A stretch of 64,000 nucleotides of DNA from Halorubellus salinus (lineage in GTDB: Archaea; Halobacteriota; Halobacteria; Halobacteriales; Natrialbaceae), in assembly GCF_020567525.1 (NCBI RefSeq), contig NZ_JAJCVI010000002.1:62001-126000 (forward strand). The letters run 5' to 3'. The notes beneath the pieces are model-generated. The model worked only from the letters and a program-made list of their open reading frames with translations. It did no database searches and was not told the DNA's origin. Shown here piece after piece: positions 26,245 to 34,559 of the stretch; within the stretch, counting starts at the first letter, position 1; each line of letters begins with the position of its first letter. Both the position numbers and the translations under genes were made by a program.

Positions 26245-26565
26245 CTAGTTGTCGTCCTCGCGCCACTTGTGCTCGCACTCGGTACAGATGAAGAACCGCG
26301 TCTCGGACTCGTCCGCCGCTCGAATCTGCTGCATGTAGTAGTACGCGCGGTCGTTGTCGCACTTCGGGCAGTGCGCGGTCGTCCGCGGCAGGCCCTTCTC
26401 CTCGGCGCCACTGATGTCGACGACCTCGGAGTGCTCCTGTCCCTCCGTCGTCACCATCTCGGCTTCCTTCGCCTCGTCACGGCCCTGTTCGTGCCCGCAG
26501 CTCCCGCACACCCAGTGGTCGCCTTCGGTCTTCATCATCGAACCGCATTCGTCACAGAACTCCAT
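26245..26565 (-). CDS. tfs: Transcription elongation factor TFS
   Basis: This 106-residue archaeal transcript-cleavage factor is related to TFIIS and RNA polymerase subunit RPB9. Its N-terminal zinc ribbon is FCDECGSMMKTEG...WVCGSCG. The C-terminal zinc ribbon is HCPKCDNDRAYYYMQQIRAA followed by DESETRFFICTECEHKW, with the catalytic Asp-Glu at the loop tip that reactivates backtracked polymerase. Length and both Cys quartets are intact. The gene is monocistronic on the minus strand. Confidence 0.96.
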   Translation of the reverse strand: MEFCDECGSMMKTEGDHWVCGSCGHEQGRDEAKEAEMVTTEGQEHSEVVDISGAEEKGLPRTTAHCPKCDNDRAYYYMQQIRAADESETRFFICTECEHKWREDDN

Positions 26566-26660
26566 TCTTAGCCCGGGCTACGACCGGCCGCCCTGTTAAG
26601 TCGTCCGCTTCCCGGCTGCTATCGGTGCCCTCGCGCCGATGGAGGTGTGCCGGCTGGCGG

Positions 26661-26894
26661 TCACTGCTCGATGCCGGCGGTGACGACGTCGTCGAGTTCC
26701 TCGTGGAGGTCGGCGACGGCGTCGAACGCGTCGCTGTCCGTCTCGGAGACGAGCGCGCCGAGGTTCGCCTCGGCGCCCGACTCGAACGTGACGGTGACGT
26801 CCGCGAGTTCCGCTGCGACGTCGTCCCGCACGATCGGGTACGAGAACTCCGCGAGCGCGGTCTCGACGTGCTCGTACGTCAGCGTACGATCCAT
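26661..26894 (-). CDS. Small DUF5789/DUF2795-like protein
   Basis: This 77-residue acidic protein starts MDRTLTYEHVETALAEFSYP and continues with IVRDDVAAELADVTVTF. The FxYPxxRDxx pattern resembles the haloarchaeal DUF5789 and DUF2795 families, though the match is loose. There is no catalytic motif. The ATG at 26894 is chosen because upstream in-frame sequence is Arg/Ser-rich and uncharacteristic. The gene is divergent from the DUF5797 gene. Function unknown. Confidence 0.65.
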   Translation of the reverse strand: MDRTLTYEHVETALAEFSYPIVRDDVAAELADVTVTFESGAEANLGALVSETDSDAFDAVADLHEELDDVVTAGIEQ

Positions 26895-27027
26895 GATACG
26901 ACGTGACAACCGTCGGGACCTTAGTGGTACCGCCAAGTCTGCCCGGTCCTGCGCGGGTGCAGCGTCGCGTCCGGTCGTCGCGTGGACTCCAGAAGCGGGA
27001 AATACGGGCCGCCTGTACCGATACGTG

Positions 27028-27528
27028 ATGACGCTCTCGGAGGAGGCACGCGAGCGGCTGGCGGACATCGTCGAACTCCAGCCGACGAAGAACGGGGAGC
27101 TACAGGAACGATGGGGGATGGACAGCGGGAGCGACGTCCACGGCTACCTGGAGAACGAACTGAAGGAGTACTACTATCGGGACGACGACAGCCTCATCCG
27201 GGCGACCGCGGACGCCGCAGAACTCGTCGACGTGGACCCGGGCGTCGAGTCGAGCGACGACGGGACGACGACGGCGGTCCGCGTGCCGCGCCTCCAGGCG
27301 CAGCTCGTGGAGGTCGTCCCGGCAGCGGACGAGGACGGGAAGAGCGTGGTCGGGACCCTGCACGCCCTCCGGGACGCGTACGACGTCGACCCGTCGACGG
27401 ACGACGTCCGGTCGGCGCTCCAGGCGCTGAAACGCAAGGGCGTCGTCGAGGTCGTGTACACGACGGTGCCGACGTTCCGGCTCGCGGTCGACCGCGACGA
27501 ACTCGACGTCTCGGTGTCCGAGGACTGA
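27028..27528 (+). CDS. DUF5797 family protein
   Basis: This 166-residue soluble protein matches the haloarchaeal DUF5797 family through its start (MTLSEEARERLADIVELQPT), KNGELQERWGMDSGSDVHGY and ELKEYYYRDDDSLIRATADA. The N-terminal part looks like a helix-turn-helix-type domain and the C-terminal part (DVRSALQALKRKGVVEVVYT) like a second winged helix, so a DNA-binding role is possible but unproven. The ATG at 27028 matches the family start. It converges on the DUF5787 gene, 19 bp away. Confidence 0.82.
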   Translation: MTLSEEARERLADIVELQPTKNGELQERWGMDSGSDVHGYLENELKEYYYRDDDSLIRATADAAELVDVDPGVESSDDGTTTAVRVPRLQAQLVEVVPAADEDGKSVVGTLHALRDAYDVDPSTDDVRSALQALKRKGVVEVVYTTVPTFRLAVDRDELDVSVSED

Positions 27529-27547
27529 CTCGGCGGCGAGACCGCTC

Positions 27548-28633
27548 TCACTCGTCGGGCGCCGGCCGATGCCGAGCTCTTCTGCGGTCGAGCACGCGCC
27601 GAGCGCCCTTCCCCGGCCCGCCGTCGATGGGCCATCCTCGCGTGCGCCACGCGGGCGGTTCGGGCTCGAACTCGCTGCACGCGCCGCGGCATTCGGCGCT
27701 CGTCTGACAGCGGCCTTTCGCGTCGCAGAAGGGGACGAGGCCGTCGCCGGCGGATTCGAGCCGGTAGTGCCGGCAGTCCGGCCGCATCGCGTCGACGTAC
27801 GACCGCCAGCCGCGCTCGTACGCGCGCTCGGCGATGGCGAGGCGCTTCCCGCGCTTCCACTCGACGTCCGCGTACTCGAACCGTGCCGCGGAGGCGTCGT
27901 ACCCGCTCGCGGAGTCTGCTGGATCGGGGTTCTCGAGGATGCGCGTCCCGGGGTCGTCCGCGGTGAGCGTCCGCGGATGCCAGACGACCTCGGCGCTCGT
28001 ACGGTCGGCGTCGGTCCCGACCGCGTCCGAGACTGCGAGGATACCGGCCTCGACCGGGAGGCCTTCGAGCAGGAGGCGTTCGTTCACGTCGTCGTTCGCG
28101 CGCACCGCGACCCACGCCTCGTCGGCGAGCGCGAGCGCGACGTCCGTCTCGAGCTGGTCGGCGAGCGCGCGCGCCGCGGTCCGGTCGAGGTCGGGCTTGT
28201 TCTCCACGGCGACGATACGCCGCACCCACGCCTCGGGGTACGGCCCGATGCGGCGTATCTCGATGCGCCCAGCGCGCTTGCGGTGCTCGAGCGCGCCACG
28301 AGCGGAGAGCGTGTGGATGCTCTCGCGGATGTACCGCCACGGGTACCCGGGGTCGGGGAGCGCGTCCCGATAGTACGCCCAGTCCGCGGGCGCGTGCCGG
28401 ACGACGTGCAGCTGGTTCGAGGAGAGCGCGTCCGGCCCGAACGCGGCGCGCGCGGTCAACCCCGCGAGGTCGCACTCCAGGACGACGGTGTCCCAGCGCC
28501 GGGACTGCGTGCCGAGCTGGCGCGCGACCAGCACGGCGCTATCGCGCTCGCCCGCCGGCGGCCACTCGCGCTCCGCCCACCGACACACCGCCAACTCGAA
28601 GGGGAACTCGGCATCGGACCCGGGGAGCGTCAC
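27548..28633 (-). CDS. DUF5787 family protein
   Basis: This 361-residue protein is of the haloarchaeal DUF5787 family. Near the start it reads EFPFELAVCRWAEREWP, then RRIVAVENKPDLDRTAARAL, a short segment that resembles an (E)NK nuclease-like core, and the C-terminus has paired Cys (CRHY, CDAKGRCQTSAECRGAC). A role in nucleic-acid metabolism has been suggested only by such motifs, and I cannot confirm it. GTG 28633 gives an N-terminus that aligns with the family. The longer ATG form (28915) would overlap the divergent small membrane gene. Confidence 0.75.
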   Translation of the reverse strand: MTLPGSDAEFPFELAVCRWAEREWPPAGERDSAVLVARQLGTQSRRWDTVVLECDLAGLTARAAFGPDALSSNQLHVVRHAPADWAYYRDALPDPGYPWRYIRESIHTLSARGALEHRKRAGRIEIRRIGPYPEAWVRRIVAVENKPDLDRTAARALADQLETDVALALADEAWVAVRANDDVNERLLLEGLPVEAGILAVSDAVGTDADRTSAEVVWHPRTLTADDPGTRILENPDPADSASGYDASAARFEYADVEWKRGKRLAIAERAYERGWRSYVDAMRPDCRHYRLESAGDGLVPFCDAKGRCQTSAECRGACSEFEPEPPAWRTRGWPIDGGPGKGARRVLDRRRARHRPAPDE

Positions 28634-28688
28634 GACGTCGACTCCGCGCGCCGTCAGGGAATCCCTTTCGGTGTTTCCAGTGGATTCA

Positions 28689-28717
28689 CACGCCTGGCGC
28701 GAGACGCCCCAGGCGTG
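28689..28717. repeat. Perfect inverted repeat ending on a GTG start codon
   Basis: CACGCCTGG (28689-28697) and CCAGGCGTG (28709-28717) form a 9-bp perfect inverted repeat with an 11-base loop. The last three bases are the GTG start of the small membrane gene. It lies in the 81-bp spacer divergent to DUF5787. A related shorter inverted repeat, GCCTGG/CCAGGC, lies at 29104-29125. It may be an operator or an RNA hairpin. Confidence 0.6.
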
Positions 28718-28954
28718 TCCACCGCGAAAGCCCTTCACTCGATACGTCGATTGCTCGCGTTCGCGTGCCTGCTGCTGTCGCTGGTCCTCGTCGGCGTCGG
28801 CGAACTCGTTCTTACAGTTGATTACAGCAGCCTCGCGCTTAGCCTGATCTTCGCTGGGATCCTCGCCACCGTCGCGAGCGGGCTCTGGTTGGTATCGACC
28901 CTCACCGCCAGCCAACCGGCGAACGACGGATCGTCGCAGACGGCCGACGCCTGA
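28715..28954 (+). CDS. Small two-helix membrane protein, possibly read past its TGA
   Basis: This 79-residue protein from GTG 28715 (VSTAKALHSIRRLLAFACLL) has two transmembrane helices (about 12-32 and 42-63) and a short polar tail. No family is recognised. After the TGA (28952-28954) the same frame stays open for 38 codons to a TAA at 29069-29071. That extension reads as an acidic haloarchaeal tail (DDPGGRGDDANDEEAADEDW...) with 32 of 38 codons ending in G or C. The full-length product may therefore once have been, or still be, about 118 residues. There is no ATG alternative for the start. Confidence 0.5.
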   Translation: MSTAKALHSIRRLLAFACLLLSLVLVGVGELVLTVDYSSLALSLIFAGILATVASGLWLVSTLTASQPANDGSSQTADA

Positions 28955-29145
28955 TCGGTCGGCAGCGACGACCCTGGCGGGCGCGGCGACGACGCGAACG
29001 ACGAGGAAGCAGCGGACGAAGACTGGGACTCACGGACAGAGCAGCCGGCGACGCCAACGGCCCCGTCCTAAGCGGTCGCTGGACACGCCTGCGGGCAGGA
29101 CCGGCCTGGCGTTTCGCTTCCAGGCGCGCGACGCCGCCGCTCCGA

Positions 29146-29583
29146 CTATATCTCGTCTGCTTCCTTGAGTTCGTTCAGGTACTCGTGGGCCTGTTCGAGT
29201 ATCTCGCGCGGGCCGTCCTGCGTGACGGTGTTCACGGCCTGCTCGTAGTCGCGCCACTGGAGGTCGCGGTGCTCCGTGGAGAGTTCCGCGCTCGCCTCGT
29301 AGGACTTCGCGATGAACAGGTGGACGGTCTTGTGGATGGTCTTCCCACCGGCCTCGAAGACGTAGTCGTAGTCCTCGCGGAACCCATCCAGTAGTCGGAA
29401 GTCGTGGATACCGGCTTCCTCTTTCACTTCCCGAATCGCGGTCTGCTGCAGCTCTTCTTCGCCCTCAACGCCGCCCTTCGGGAACTCCCAGTCCCCGGGA
29501 CGGCTCTTGAGGAGAAGGTACTCGCGCTGGCCCCGCGTATCCCGGAAGAGGATGGCGCCCGCGCTCGTAGCTTCGACTGTCAT
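29146..29583 (-). CDS. Nudix hydrolase (bis-nucleoside tetraphosphatase type)
   Basis: This 145-residue protein starts MTVEATSAGAILFRD. The complete Nudix box runs from G37 to I59 (PKGGVEGEEELQQTAI then REVKEEAGI), fitting GX5EX7REUXEEXGU. The N-terminal SAGAILFRD and the EFPKGG lead-in resemble archaeal/eukaryotic Ap4A hydrolases and related diphosphatases. The substrate is not assigned. ATG 29583 has a TATA-like CTTAAAT about 25 bp upstream, consistent with a leaderless mRNA. It is divergent from the uS10-like gene. Confidence 0.9.
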   Translation of the reverse strand: MTVEATSAGAILFRDTRGQREYLLLKSRPGDWEFPKGGVEGEEELQQTAIREVKEEAGIHDFRLLDGFREDYDYVFEAGGKTIHKTVHLFIAKSYEASAELSTEHRDLQWRDYEQAVNTVTQDGPREILEQAHEYLNELKEADEI

Positions 29584-29672
29584 TGCAGGTACGTAATTCA
29601 CCCCGATTTAAGAGAATATCGGAGAGCGTTCCGTTGTGCTTTAGGTCGTCGCCCGAGACTGCTCGTACAGGA

Positions 29673-30005
29673 ATGAGCTTCGTCACACGCCTCACGCTCT
29701 CGAGCGGGGACCGCGCCGCGCTCGACGGCGTGGTCGACGACATCAAGCAGACCGCGTCACGGAAGGGCGCCGAGTTGAAGGGACCGCACTCGAACCCGCC
29801 GACGGAACTGCGCGTCCCATTGGAGAAGTCCGTCGCGGGCGACGATTCGTTCGGGAACTGGGAGTACACCGTCTACGAGCGCACCGTCGAACTCGTCGGG
29901 CACGACGGGCTCGCGCGCTCGATCGCGGACTGGGACTTCCCGTCGTCAGTTCACGTCGCGGTCGAGGTCGAGAACGTCCGCTCGCAAGGCCAACAGCCGC
30001 TGTAA
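29673..30005 (+). CDS. uS10/mL48-like ribosomal-protein-family protein
   Basis: This 110-residue protein has the uS10 fold pattern: an N-terminal strand MSFVTRLTLSSGDRAALDGV, a helix (DDIKQTASRKGAEL), then KGPHSNPPTELRVPL as in the S10 loop, and a closing strand (SSVHVAVEVENV). It is shorter or different at conserved uS10 positions and is not next to translation genes, unlike the standard archaeal rps10 beside the EF-1alpha gene. It is therefore probably the second, haloarchaeal uS10/mL48-type paralogue of unknown role. Confidence 0.75.
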   Translation: MSFVTRLTLSSGDRAALDGVVDDIKQTASRKGAELKGPHSNPPTELRVPLEKSVAGDDSFGNWEYTVYERTVELVGHDGLARSIADWDFPSSVHVAVEVENVRSQGQQPL

Positions 30006-30183
30006 TCGGGTCCTTTCGGTCGAATCCTCGTCGTTCTCGCGTCGTTCTCGCGTCGTTCCCACTCGGGTGGTCCTGCGTCGCCCTCGCTGGACCGCGGACG
30101 CCTCGGTCAGTCGTCTCCAGTGGCGTTCCACCCGGCTGCGCGCGCCATCCGGGGCTGCGGTCGTCCATCGACCAGCGGTCGGG

Positions 30184-31305
30184 TCAGCGCTCCTCGGTCG
30201 TCCAGACGACGCGGAGTTCCGCGCGCGCCTCGGGGCCACCGAAGAGCCCGGGTCGTGCGACCGTCGTCGTCTCCGCGTCCGCCGTCGTCGGTCGCGGGAG
30301 CGTGTACTCGCGGCCGTCGACGACGACGGTCGCGCGCTCGGCGGTCTCGAGCGCTTCCGCGAGCGCCACGAGGTCGGCCGAGGGCAGGTCGGTGACGGTG
30401 CGCGAGTCCGCGTCGTCGGAAGTGCCTCCACGCAGGGCCGCGCCGTGGTCGCGGGTCGAGGTGCCGCCGTTCGCGACCGCAGCGGCCGCGGGCGTCCCCG
30501 GCCACGGGAGCGGGTCGACGTCCTCGCTTCGGCCGGCGAGCACGGCGTTGATCGCGGCGCCCAGCAGGACGACGAGCCCGGAGACGTACAGCCACGTCAC
30601 GAGAAGGAGGACGGCGCCGAGGAGACCGTACGCGTCGTCCGAGCCAGCGATCGTGGCGTACGTCTGGAACGCGGATTCGAGCGTCGCCCAGCCCACGGCG
30701 GCGAAGACGGTGCCGGGGAGGACCTCGCGGACGGTGACGTCCTCGTCGGGGAACACGTAGTAGATGGGGAAGAATGCGAGTGCGAGTCCCGCGACGAACG
30801 CGACCCACACGACGAGTTCGCCGACGAGTCCGGAGCCGTCGAGTGAGACGACCGTGCCGGCGAGCGCGGCGAGCGCCGCAGCGGTGCCGACGCCGAGGAG
30901 GACGACCACACCGTCGGATAACTGGTCCGCGAGCGGGTTCGCGGCCTCGCTCTCGTAGATGTCCGAGAACGCCTTGTCGAGCGTCCGGAACACCTTCAGC
31001 GTCCCCCAGACGAGCGTGACGAGGCCGAGGATGGAGAGGCCGGTGCTCGCACTTGCGGAGACGACCGCGTCGGCGAGCAGCGCGCCGTTGTTCGGGGAGA
31101 CGTACCCGCCGATGCCCGTGACGACGTCGCGAGCGACCGCGCCGTCGGTCGCCGCCTCCACGGCGACGAGGAGGACGAGGAGGAACGGGAGCAGGGAGAC
31201 GAACGCGTGGTACGCGACGCTCCCCGCCATGAACGTCAGGTTCTCGGCGCGCGCCTCCCGGTAGACCGAGACGAGGATGGCGCGCCCGAGCGCGATTCGT
31301 GACAT
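30184..31305 (-). CDS. YihY/BrkB family membrane protein
   Basis: This 373-residue protein has six hydrophobic helices in the first 270 residues and family motifs FMAGSVAYHAFVSLLPFLLV near the start, LVWGTLKVFRTLDKAFSDIY, and LLLVTWLYVSGLVVLLGAAIN (read in parts). A 100-residue cytoplasmic tail is polar and less conserved (SADLVALAEALETAERATVV). The family was once called ribonuclease BN/virulence factor BrkB, but RNase activity is not expected and transport or envelope roles are uncertain. ATG 31305 is preferred over 31314 because of a TATA-like CTTATCT about 25 bp upstream. Confidence 0.85.
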   Translation of the reverse strand: MSRIALGRAILVSVYREARAENLTFMAGSVAYHAFVSLLPFLLVLLVAVEAATDGAVARDVVTGIGGYVSPNNGALLADAVVSASASTGLSILGLVTLVWGTLKVFRTLDKAFSDIYESEAANPLADQLSDGVVVLLGVGTAAALAALAGTVVSLDGSGLVGELVVWVAFVAGLALAFFPIYYVFPDEDVTVREVLPGTVFAAVGWATLESAFQTYATIAGSDDAYGLLGAVLLLVTWLYVSGLVVLLGAAINAVLAGRSEDVDPLPWPGTPAAAAVANGGTSTRDHGAALRGGTSDDADSRTVTDLPSADLVALAEALETAERATVVVDGREYTLPRPTTADAETTTVARPGLFGGPEARAELRVVWTTEER

Positions 31306-31405
31306 GATTCTCATACGTTAGCCCGAGAGATAAGTACCGCGTCCCCCCTCCCGGTCCTTCGGGTCGACGACCAGTTACGCCGGTCGGGACCGCTCCGACG
31401 CGCGC

Positions 31406-31885
31406 TCAGCGGTCCGGGTGCTCCAGGCCCGGCGGGAGGCCCGTGTGGCGCAGGCCAGACCAGTCTTCGACGTCGAACCGGTAGACGCGAACGCGCTCCG
31501 TCTCGAACGCGCGCTCGAAGATGTCGGGATGCCACGCGTTGTCCTGCATCGCCTCGTCGTGCGCATCCCACTCCTCACGGGGAATCTCGTGGACGCGTCC
31601 CTCGCAGACGACGCTCCGCCAGAGGAACGGCGATTCGGCAGCGTAGACGAGGTACGTCGCGGGGTCCTCGCCGCTGCTCAGGTCGGCTTTCCGGCTCGAG
31701 TCGCCGGCGACGAACGTGAAGTAGAGCCCTCGGTCGCCGTCGTACCCGAACGAGATCGGGAGGACGTACGGCGCGCCGTCGGTCGGCAACGCGAGGATAC
31801 CGACCCCCTGACTCGACAGGAAGTCCCTGATGTCTCCGTCGTCCATCCGTTCGATTCCGAGCGTCTCCAGCGTCTCGACAGTCAT
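31406..31885 (-). CDS. Pyridoxamine-5'-phosphate-oxidase-fold flavoprotein
   Basis: This 159-residue protein starts MTVETLETLGIERMDDGDIR and contains ILALPTDGAPYVLPISFGYD, LYFTFVAGDSSRKADL and ATYLVYAAESPFLWRSVVCEG, all in the order of split-barrel FMN-binding PPOX proteins. In haloarchaea these are mostly uncharacterised; relatives bind FMN, F420 or heme. The ATG at 31885 has a TATA-like CTTAAGA about 25 bp upstream. It is divergent from the M20 amidohydrolase gene. Confidence 0.82.
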   Translation of the reverse strand: MTVETLETLGIERMDDGDIRDFLSSQGVGILALPTDGAPYVLPISFGYDGDRGLYFTFVAGDSSRKADLSSGEDPATYLVYAAESPFLWRSVVCEGRVHEIPREEWDAHDEAMQDNAWHPDIFERAFETERVRVYRFDVEDWSGLRHTGLPPGLEHPDR

Positions 31886-32092
31886 ACGGATATATTGGAC
31901 GCAAGACCTCTTAAGCATCGTTCCAGCGGTTTTCTGGCTGGTCCCGTCCCACGTCTCGATGGTGGCCGCTGGGGCGTCGACGCGCATCCCGCTCGGATGG
32001 CCACCCGACGCGCAGCCATCTCGACTGGTCGACCGACGGTGCGGTTCTCCGCGTCGGTGCGAGTTAAGTGCGCGGCGGTCGTCGACCCACGC

Positions 32093-33370
32093 ATGTCACA
32101 CGTCGACCGCGACCGCCTGGTCGCACTGCGACGCGAGTTCCACCGGCATCCCGAACCTGCGTGGCGCGAGTTCTGGACGACCGCCCGTATCGTCGAGGAG
32201 CTTGAATCCATCGGCGTCGACGAGCTGTACGTCGGGCGCGACGCGCTCGACGGCGACAGCAGGATGGCCGTCCCCGAAGGTGCGGAGCTCGCCGACTGGC
32301 TCGAACGCGCCCGGGAGGCGGGCGTCGACGAGGACACGCTCGCGACGATGGACGGCGGGTACACCGGCTGCGTCGCCGTCGTCGACTGCGGCCCGGGACC
32401 GACGGTCGGCCTCCGCGTCGACATCGACGGGCTGCCGCGCGCGGAGTCGACGGACGACGAGCACGTGCCGGCTCGCGAAGGGTTCCGCTCGGAGACGGGC
32501 GCGATGCACGCCTGCGGGCACGACGGCCACGCGACGATCGGGCTCGGCGTCGTCGAGGCCATCCGCGACAGCGAGTTCTCGGGAACGCTGAAGGTGTTCT
32601 TCCAGCCCGCCGAGGAGGTCATCGGCGGCGGGAAGGCGATGGCGACGAGCGAGCACGTCGACGACGTCGACTACCTGTACGCGCTCCACCTCGGCCTCGA
32701 CCACCCCACCGGGGAGGTAGTCGCGGGCATCGACGGGTTCCTCGCGGTCGAACACCTCGACGTCGACTTCCACGGGGCACCCGGGCACGCGGGTGCGAAG
32801 CCCGAGGAGGGCCGGAACGCGATGCAGGCGATGGCCGCGGCCGTCCAGAACATGTACGGTATCAGTCGGCACTCCGACGGTGCGACGCGCGTGAACGCCG
32901 GGGTCGTCGAAGGCGGGACGGCGTCGAACATCATCCCGGAGGCGGTCCGCGCGCAGGTCGAGGTACGCGGCGAGACGACCGAGTTGAAGGACTACATGAG
33001 CGACCGCGTGCAGGACGTCGTCGCGGGCGCCGCACGGATGCACGACTGCGAGTTCGACGTCGAACTCGGCGGGCAGGCGCCGAGCGCGACGAGCGACCAG
33101 GCGCTCGTCGACTTCGTGATGGACGCCGCCGACGGCACGGACGGCGTCACGTCCATCGTCGAGCGCGACGCCCTCGGCGGGAGCGAGGACGCGACCTTCC
33201 TCATGCAGTCCGTGCAGGACCGCGGCGGGCTCGCGTGCTACGTCGGCGTCGGCACCGACCACCCGGGCGGCCACCACACCGCGACGTTCGACGTCGACGA
33301 GGACTCGCTCCCCGTCGGCGTCGACGTCCTCGTCGGCGCCATCGAGCGCGTCGCCGACCGCCGTCCCTGA
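32093..33370 (+). CDS. M20 family amidohydrolase (aminobenzoyl-glutamate/aminoacyl hydrolase type)
   Basis: This 425-residue zinc peptidase-like amidohydrolase starts MSHVDRDRLVALRREFHRHP. Metal-site motifs are MHACGHDGHATIGL (about 140-153), FFQPAEEVIGGGKAM with the catalytic Glu, and GTDHPGGHHTATFDVD near the C-terminus. The central dimerisation insert begins at VEHLDVDFHGAPGHAGAKPE. The AbgB-like family hydrolyses amide bonds of N-acyl or aminobenzoyl amino acids, and the substrate is unknown here. A TATA-like GTTAAG (32063-32068) precedes the ATG. Confidence 0.9.
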   Translation: MSHVDRDRLVALRREFHRHPEPAWREFWTTARIVEELESIGVDELYVGRDALDGDSRMAVPEGAELADWLERAREAGVDEDTLATMDGGYTGCVAVVDCGPGPTVGLRVDIDGLPRAESTDDEHVPAREGFRSETGAMHACGHDGHATIGLGVVEAIRDSEFSGTLKVFFQPAEEVIGGGKAMATSEHVDDVDYLYALHLGLDHPTGEVVAGIDGFLAVEHLDVDFHGAPGHAGAKPEEGRNAMQAMAAAVQNMYGISRHSDGATRVNAGVVEGGTASNIIPEAVRAQVEVRGETTELKDYMSDRVQDVVAGAARMHDCEFDVELGGQAPSATSDQALVDFVMDAADGTDGVTSIVERDALGGSEDATFLMQSVQDRGGLACYVGVGTDHPGGHHTATFDVDEDSLPVGVDVLVGAIERVADRRP

Positions 33371-33547
33371 CACGCGCCGAACGACTTCTCTGGCACGTCC
33401 GGAACGCCCTCCGGCTCTCTCCTCCCGGTCCTTCCGTCTCGGTCCCAGTATCCGCACCCGCCAGTACGGAACACACAACCCGACCCGAGGAATAATTCAA
33501 TACTCCACTACGGAAATTTTATTATAATGCAGCGTATCGACGTGTGT

Positions 33548-33982
33548 ATGGCAAAGCGGAAAGAACGTGCGACTGGAACCGTGGTCGCAGCCGTCTGTGG
33601 ACTCCTGACGGGCGCGTTCGCGCTCTCGATCGGCCTGCTAGAGTTCCTCGTCGGCCTGCACTTCGCACCCGGGTCGCTGCTGGCGGTCGTCGGCTACTTC
33701 GTCGGCGGGTTCCTCGTCGTCGGCACGTCCACGGGCGTGTTCGTGATGCGGCCGGCCGCGCGGAAGCTCGCCATCCCCATCTACGTCGGGGCGGCGGTCG
33801 CGTTCGGCACGATGATAGCGACGAACCTGGACGCCACGCCGACCGCACTCGTGGGTGGCGTCATGGCCGGTATCAACGCCATCGGCGTCGTCGCGCTGCT
33901 CGCGTCCGAGGACGTCGAGGTCGGTGGATGCACGGACACCAGCGACGAGCACGCGACCGACATCGGCACCGGCTTCCGCTGA
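33548..33982 (+). CDS. Four-helix membrane protein, unknown
   Basis: This 144-residue protein starts MAKRKERATGTVVAAVCGLL. It has four hydrophobic helices (about 11-34, 41-62, 72-91, 96-115) and a polar C-terminus with one Cys (EVGGCTDTSDEH). No known family is recognised. ATG 33548 is preferred over 33527 because the very AT-rich TATA-like element TTTTATTA (33517-33524) lies about 27 bp upstream of it, while the earlier ATG directly overlaps that box. Confidence 0.65.
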   Translation: MAKRKERATGTVVAAVCGLLTGAFALSIGLLEFLVGLHFAPGSLLAVVGYFVGGFLVVGTSTGVFVMRPAARKLAIPIYVGAAVAFGTMIATNLDATPTALVGGVMAGINAIGVVALLASEDVEVGGCTDTSDEHATDIGTGFR

Positions 33983-34080
33983 GGCGCTTCCTCGGTCCGG
34001 TGGACCCCCGGCCGGTGGCGGCGAGGTCACCGGCAGTGTGGACGTCGGGGACGATTCGTCGGTGAACTGTCAGGCAGTCG

Positions 34081-34086
34081 TTTTTT
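34081..34086 (+). terminator. T-run terminator candidate
   Basis: TTTTTT lies 98 bp after the stop of the four-helix membrane gene and 26 bp before the next ATG (34113). It may end the upstream transcript. A contribution to the promoter of the downstream gene is also possible because the distance fits a TATA position. Confidence 0.35.
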
Positions 34087-34112
34087 CTTGCTTCGTTGAC
34101 TTGTTCTGTCGT

Positions 34113-34511
34113 ATGCCACGTCGCCCGCTCGCGCTGACGCTGTTGTCGTGCTGGTCGGTGCTCGGCGCAGCCCTCCTCGTCGCACTCGTCACCGTCCTGA
34201 CCGACTACGCGAACACCGGCCCGGTGCCGGCGGTCGTCGCGGGACTCGGTGTGCTGGTCGCGGTCGTCGGACTCGTCGTCGCCGCCGGCCTCTGGCGGAC
34301 GAGCGCGTGGGCGCGCCCTCTGGGCGTCCTCACGTACGCGCTCGGGGGACTGGTCGCGCTCGCGGTCGCCGCGAGCGTCGACGCGTGGGCCCCTGCAGCC
34401 CCGACGCTCGCCGGGAACGCACTCGCCGTGCTCTCGCTCGCTCGCCATACCTCCGGGTTCGAGGACGGGGAACGACGACCCGACGAGGTCAACGCGCACG
34501 TCGGTCGGTGA
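34113..34511 (+). CDS. Small multi-helix membrane protein, unknown
   Basis: This 132-residue protein starts MPRRPLALTLLSCWSVLGAA. It has about four hydrophobic segments (about 6-31, 39-63, 70-87, 93-112) and a polar tail ending EVNAHVGR. It contains no recognisable motif. The ATG at 34113 follows a T-rich stretch that may act as terminator or promoter. It converges on the geranylgeranyl reductase gene, 48 bp away. Confidence 0.6.
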   Translation: MPRRPLALTLLSCWSVLGAALLVALVTVLTDYANTGPVPAVVAGLGVLVAVVGLVVAAGLWRTSAWARPLGVLTYALGGLVALAVAASVDAWAPAAPTLAGNALAVLSLARHTSGFEDGERRPDEVNAHVGR

Positions 34512-34559
34512 AACAGTCGCAGATCGAGAACGGACGGAGGGCGTCTCGGGTGAGTCCAG

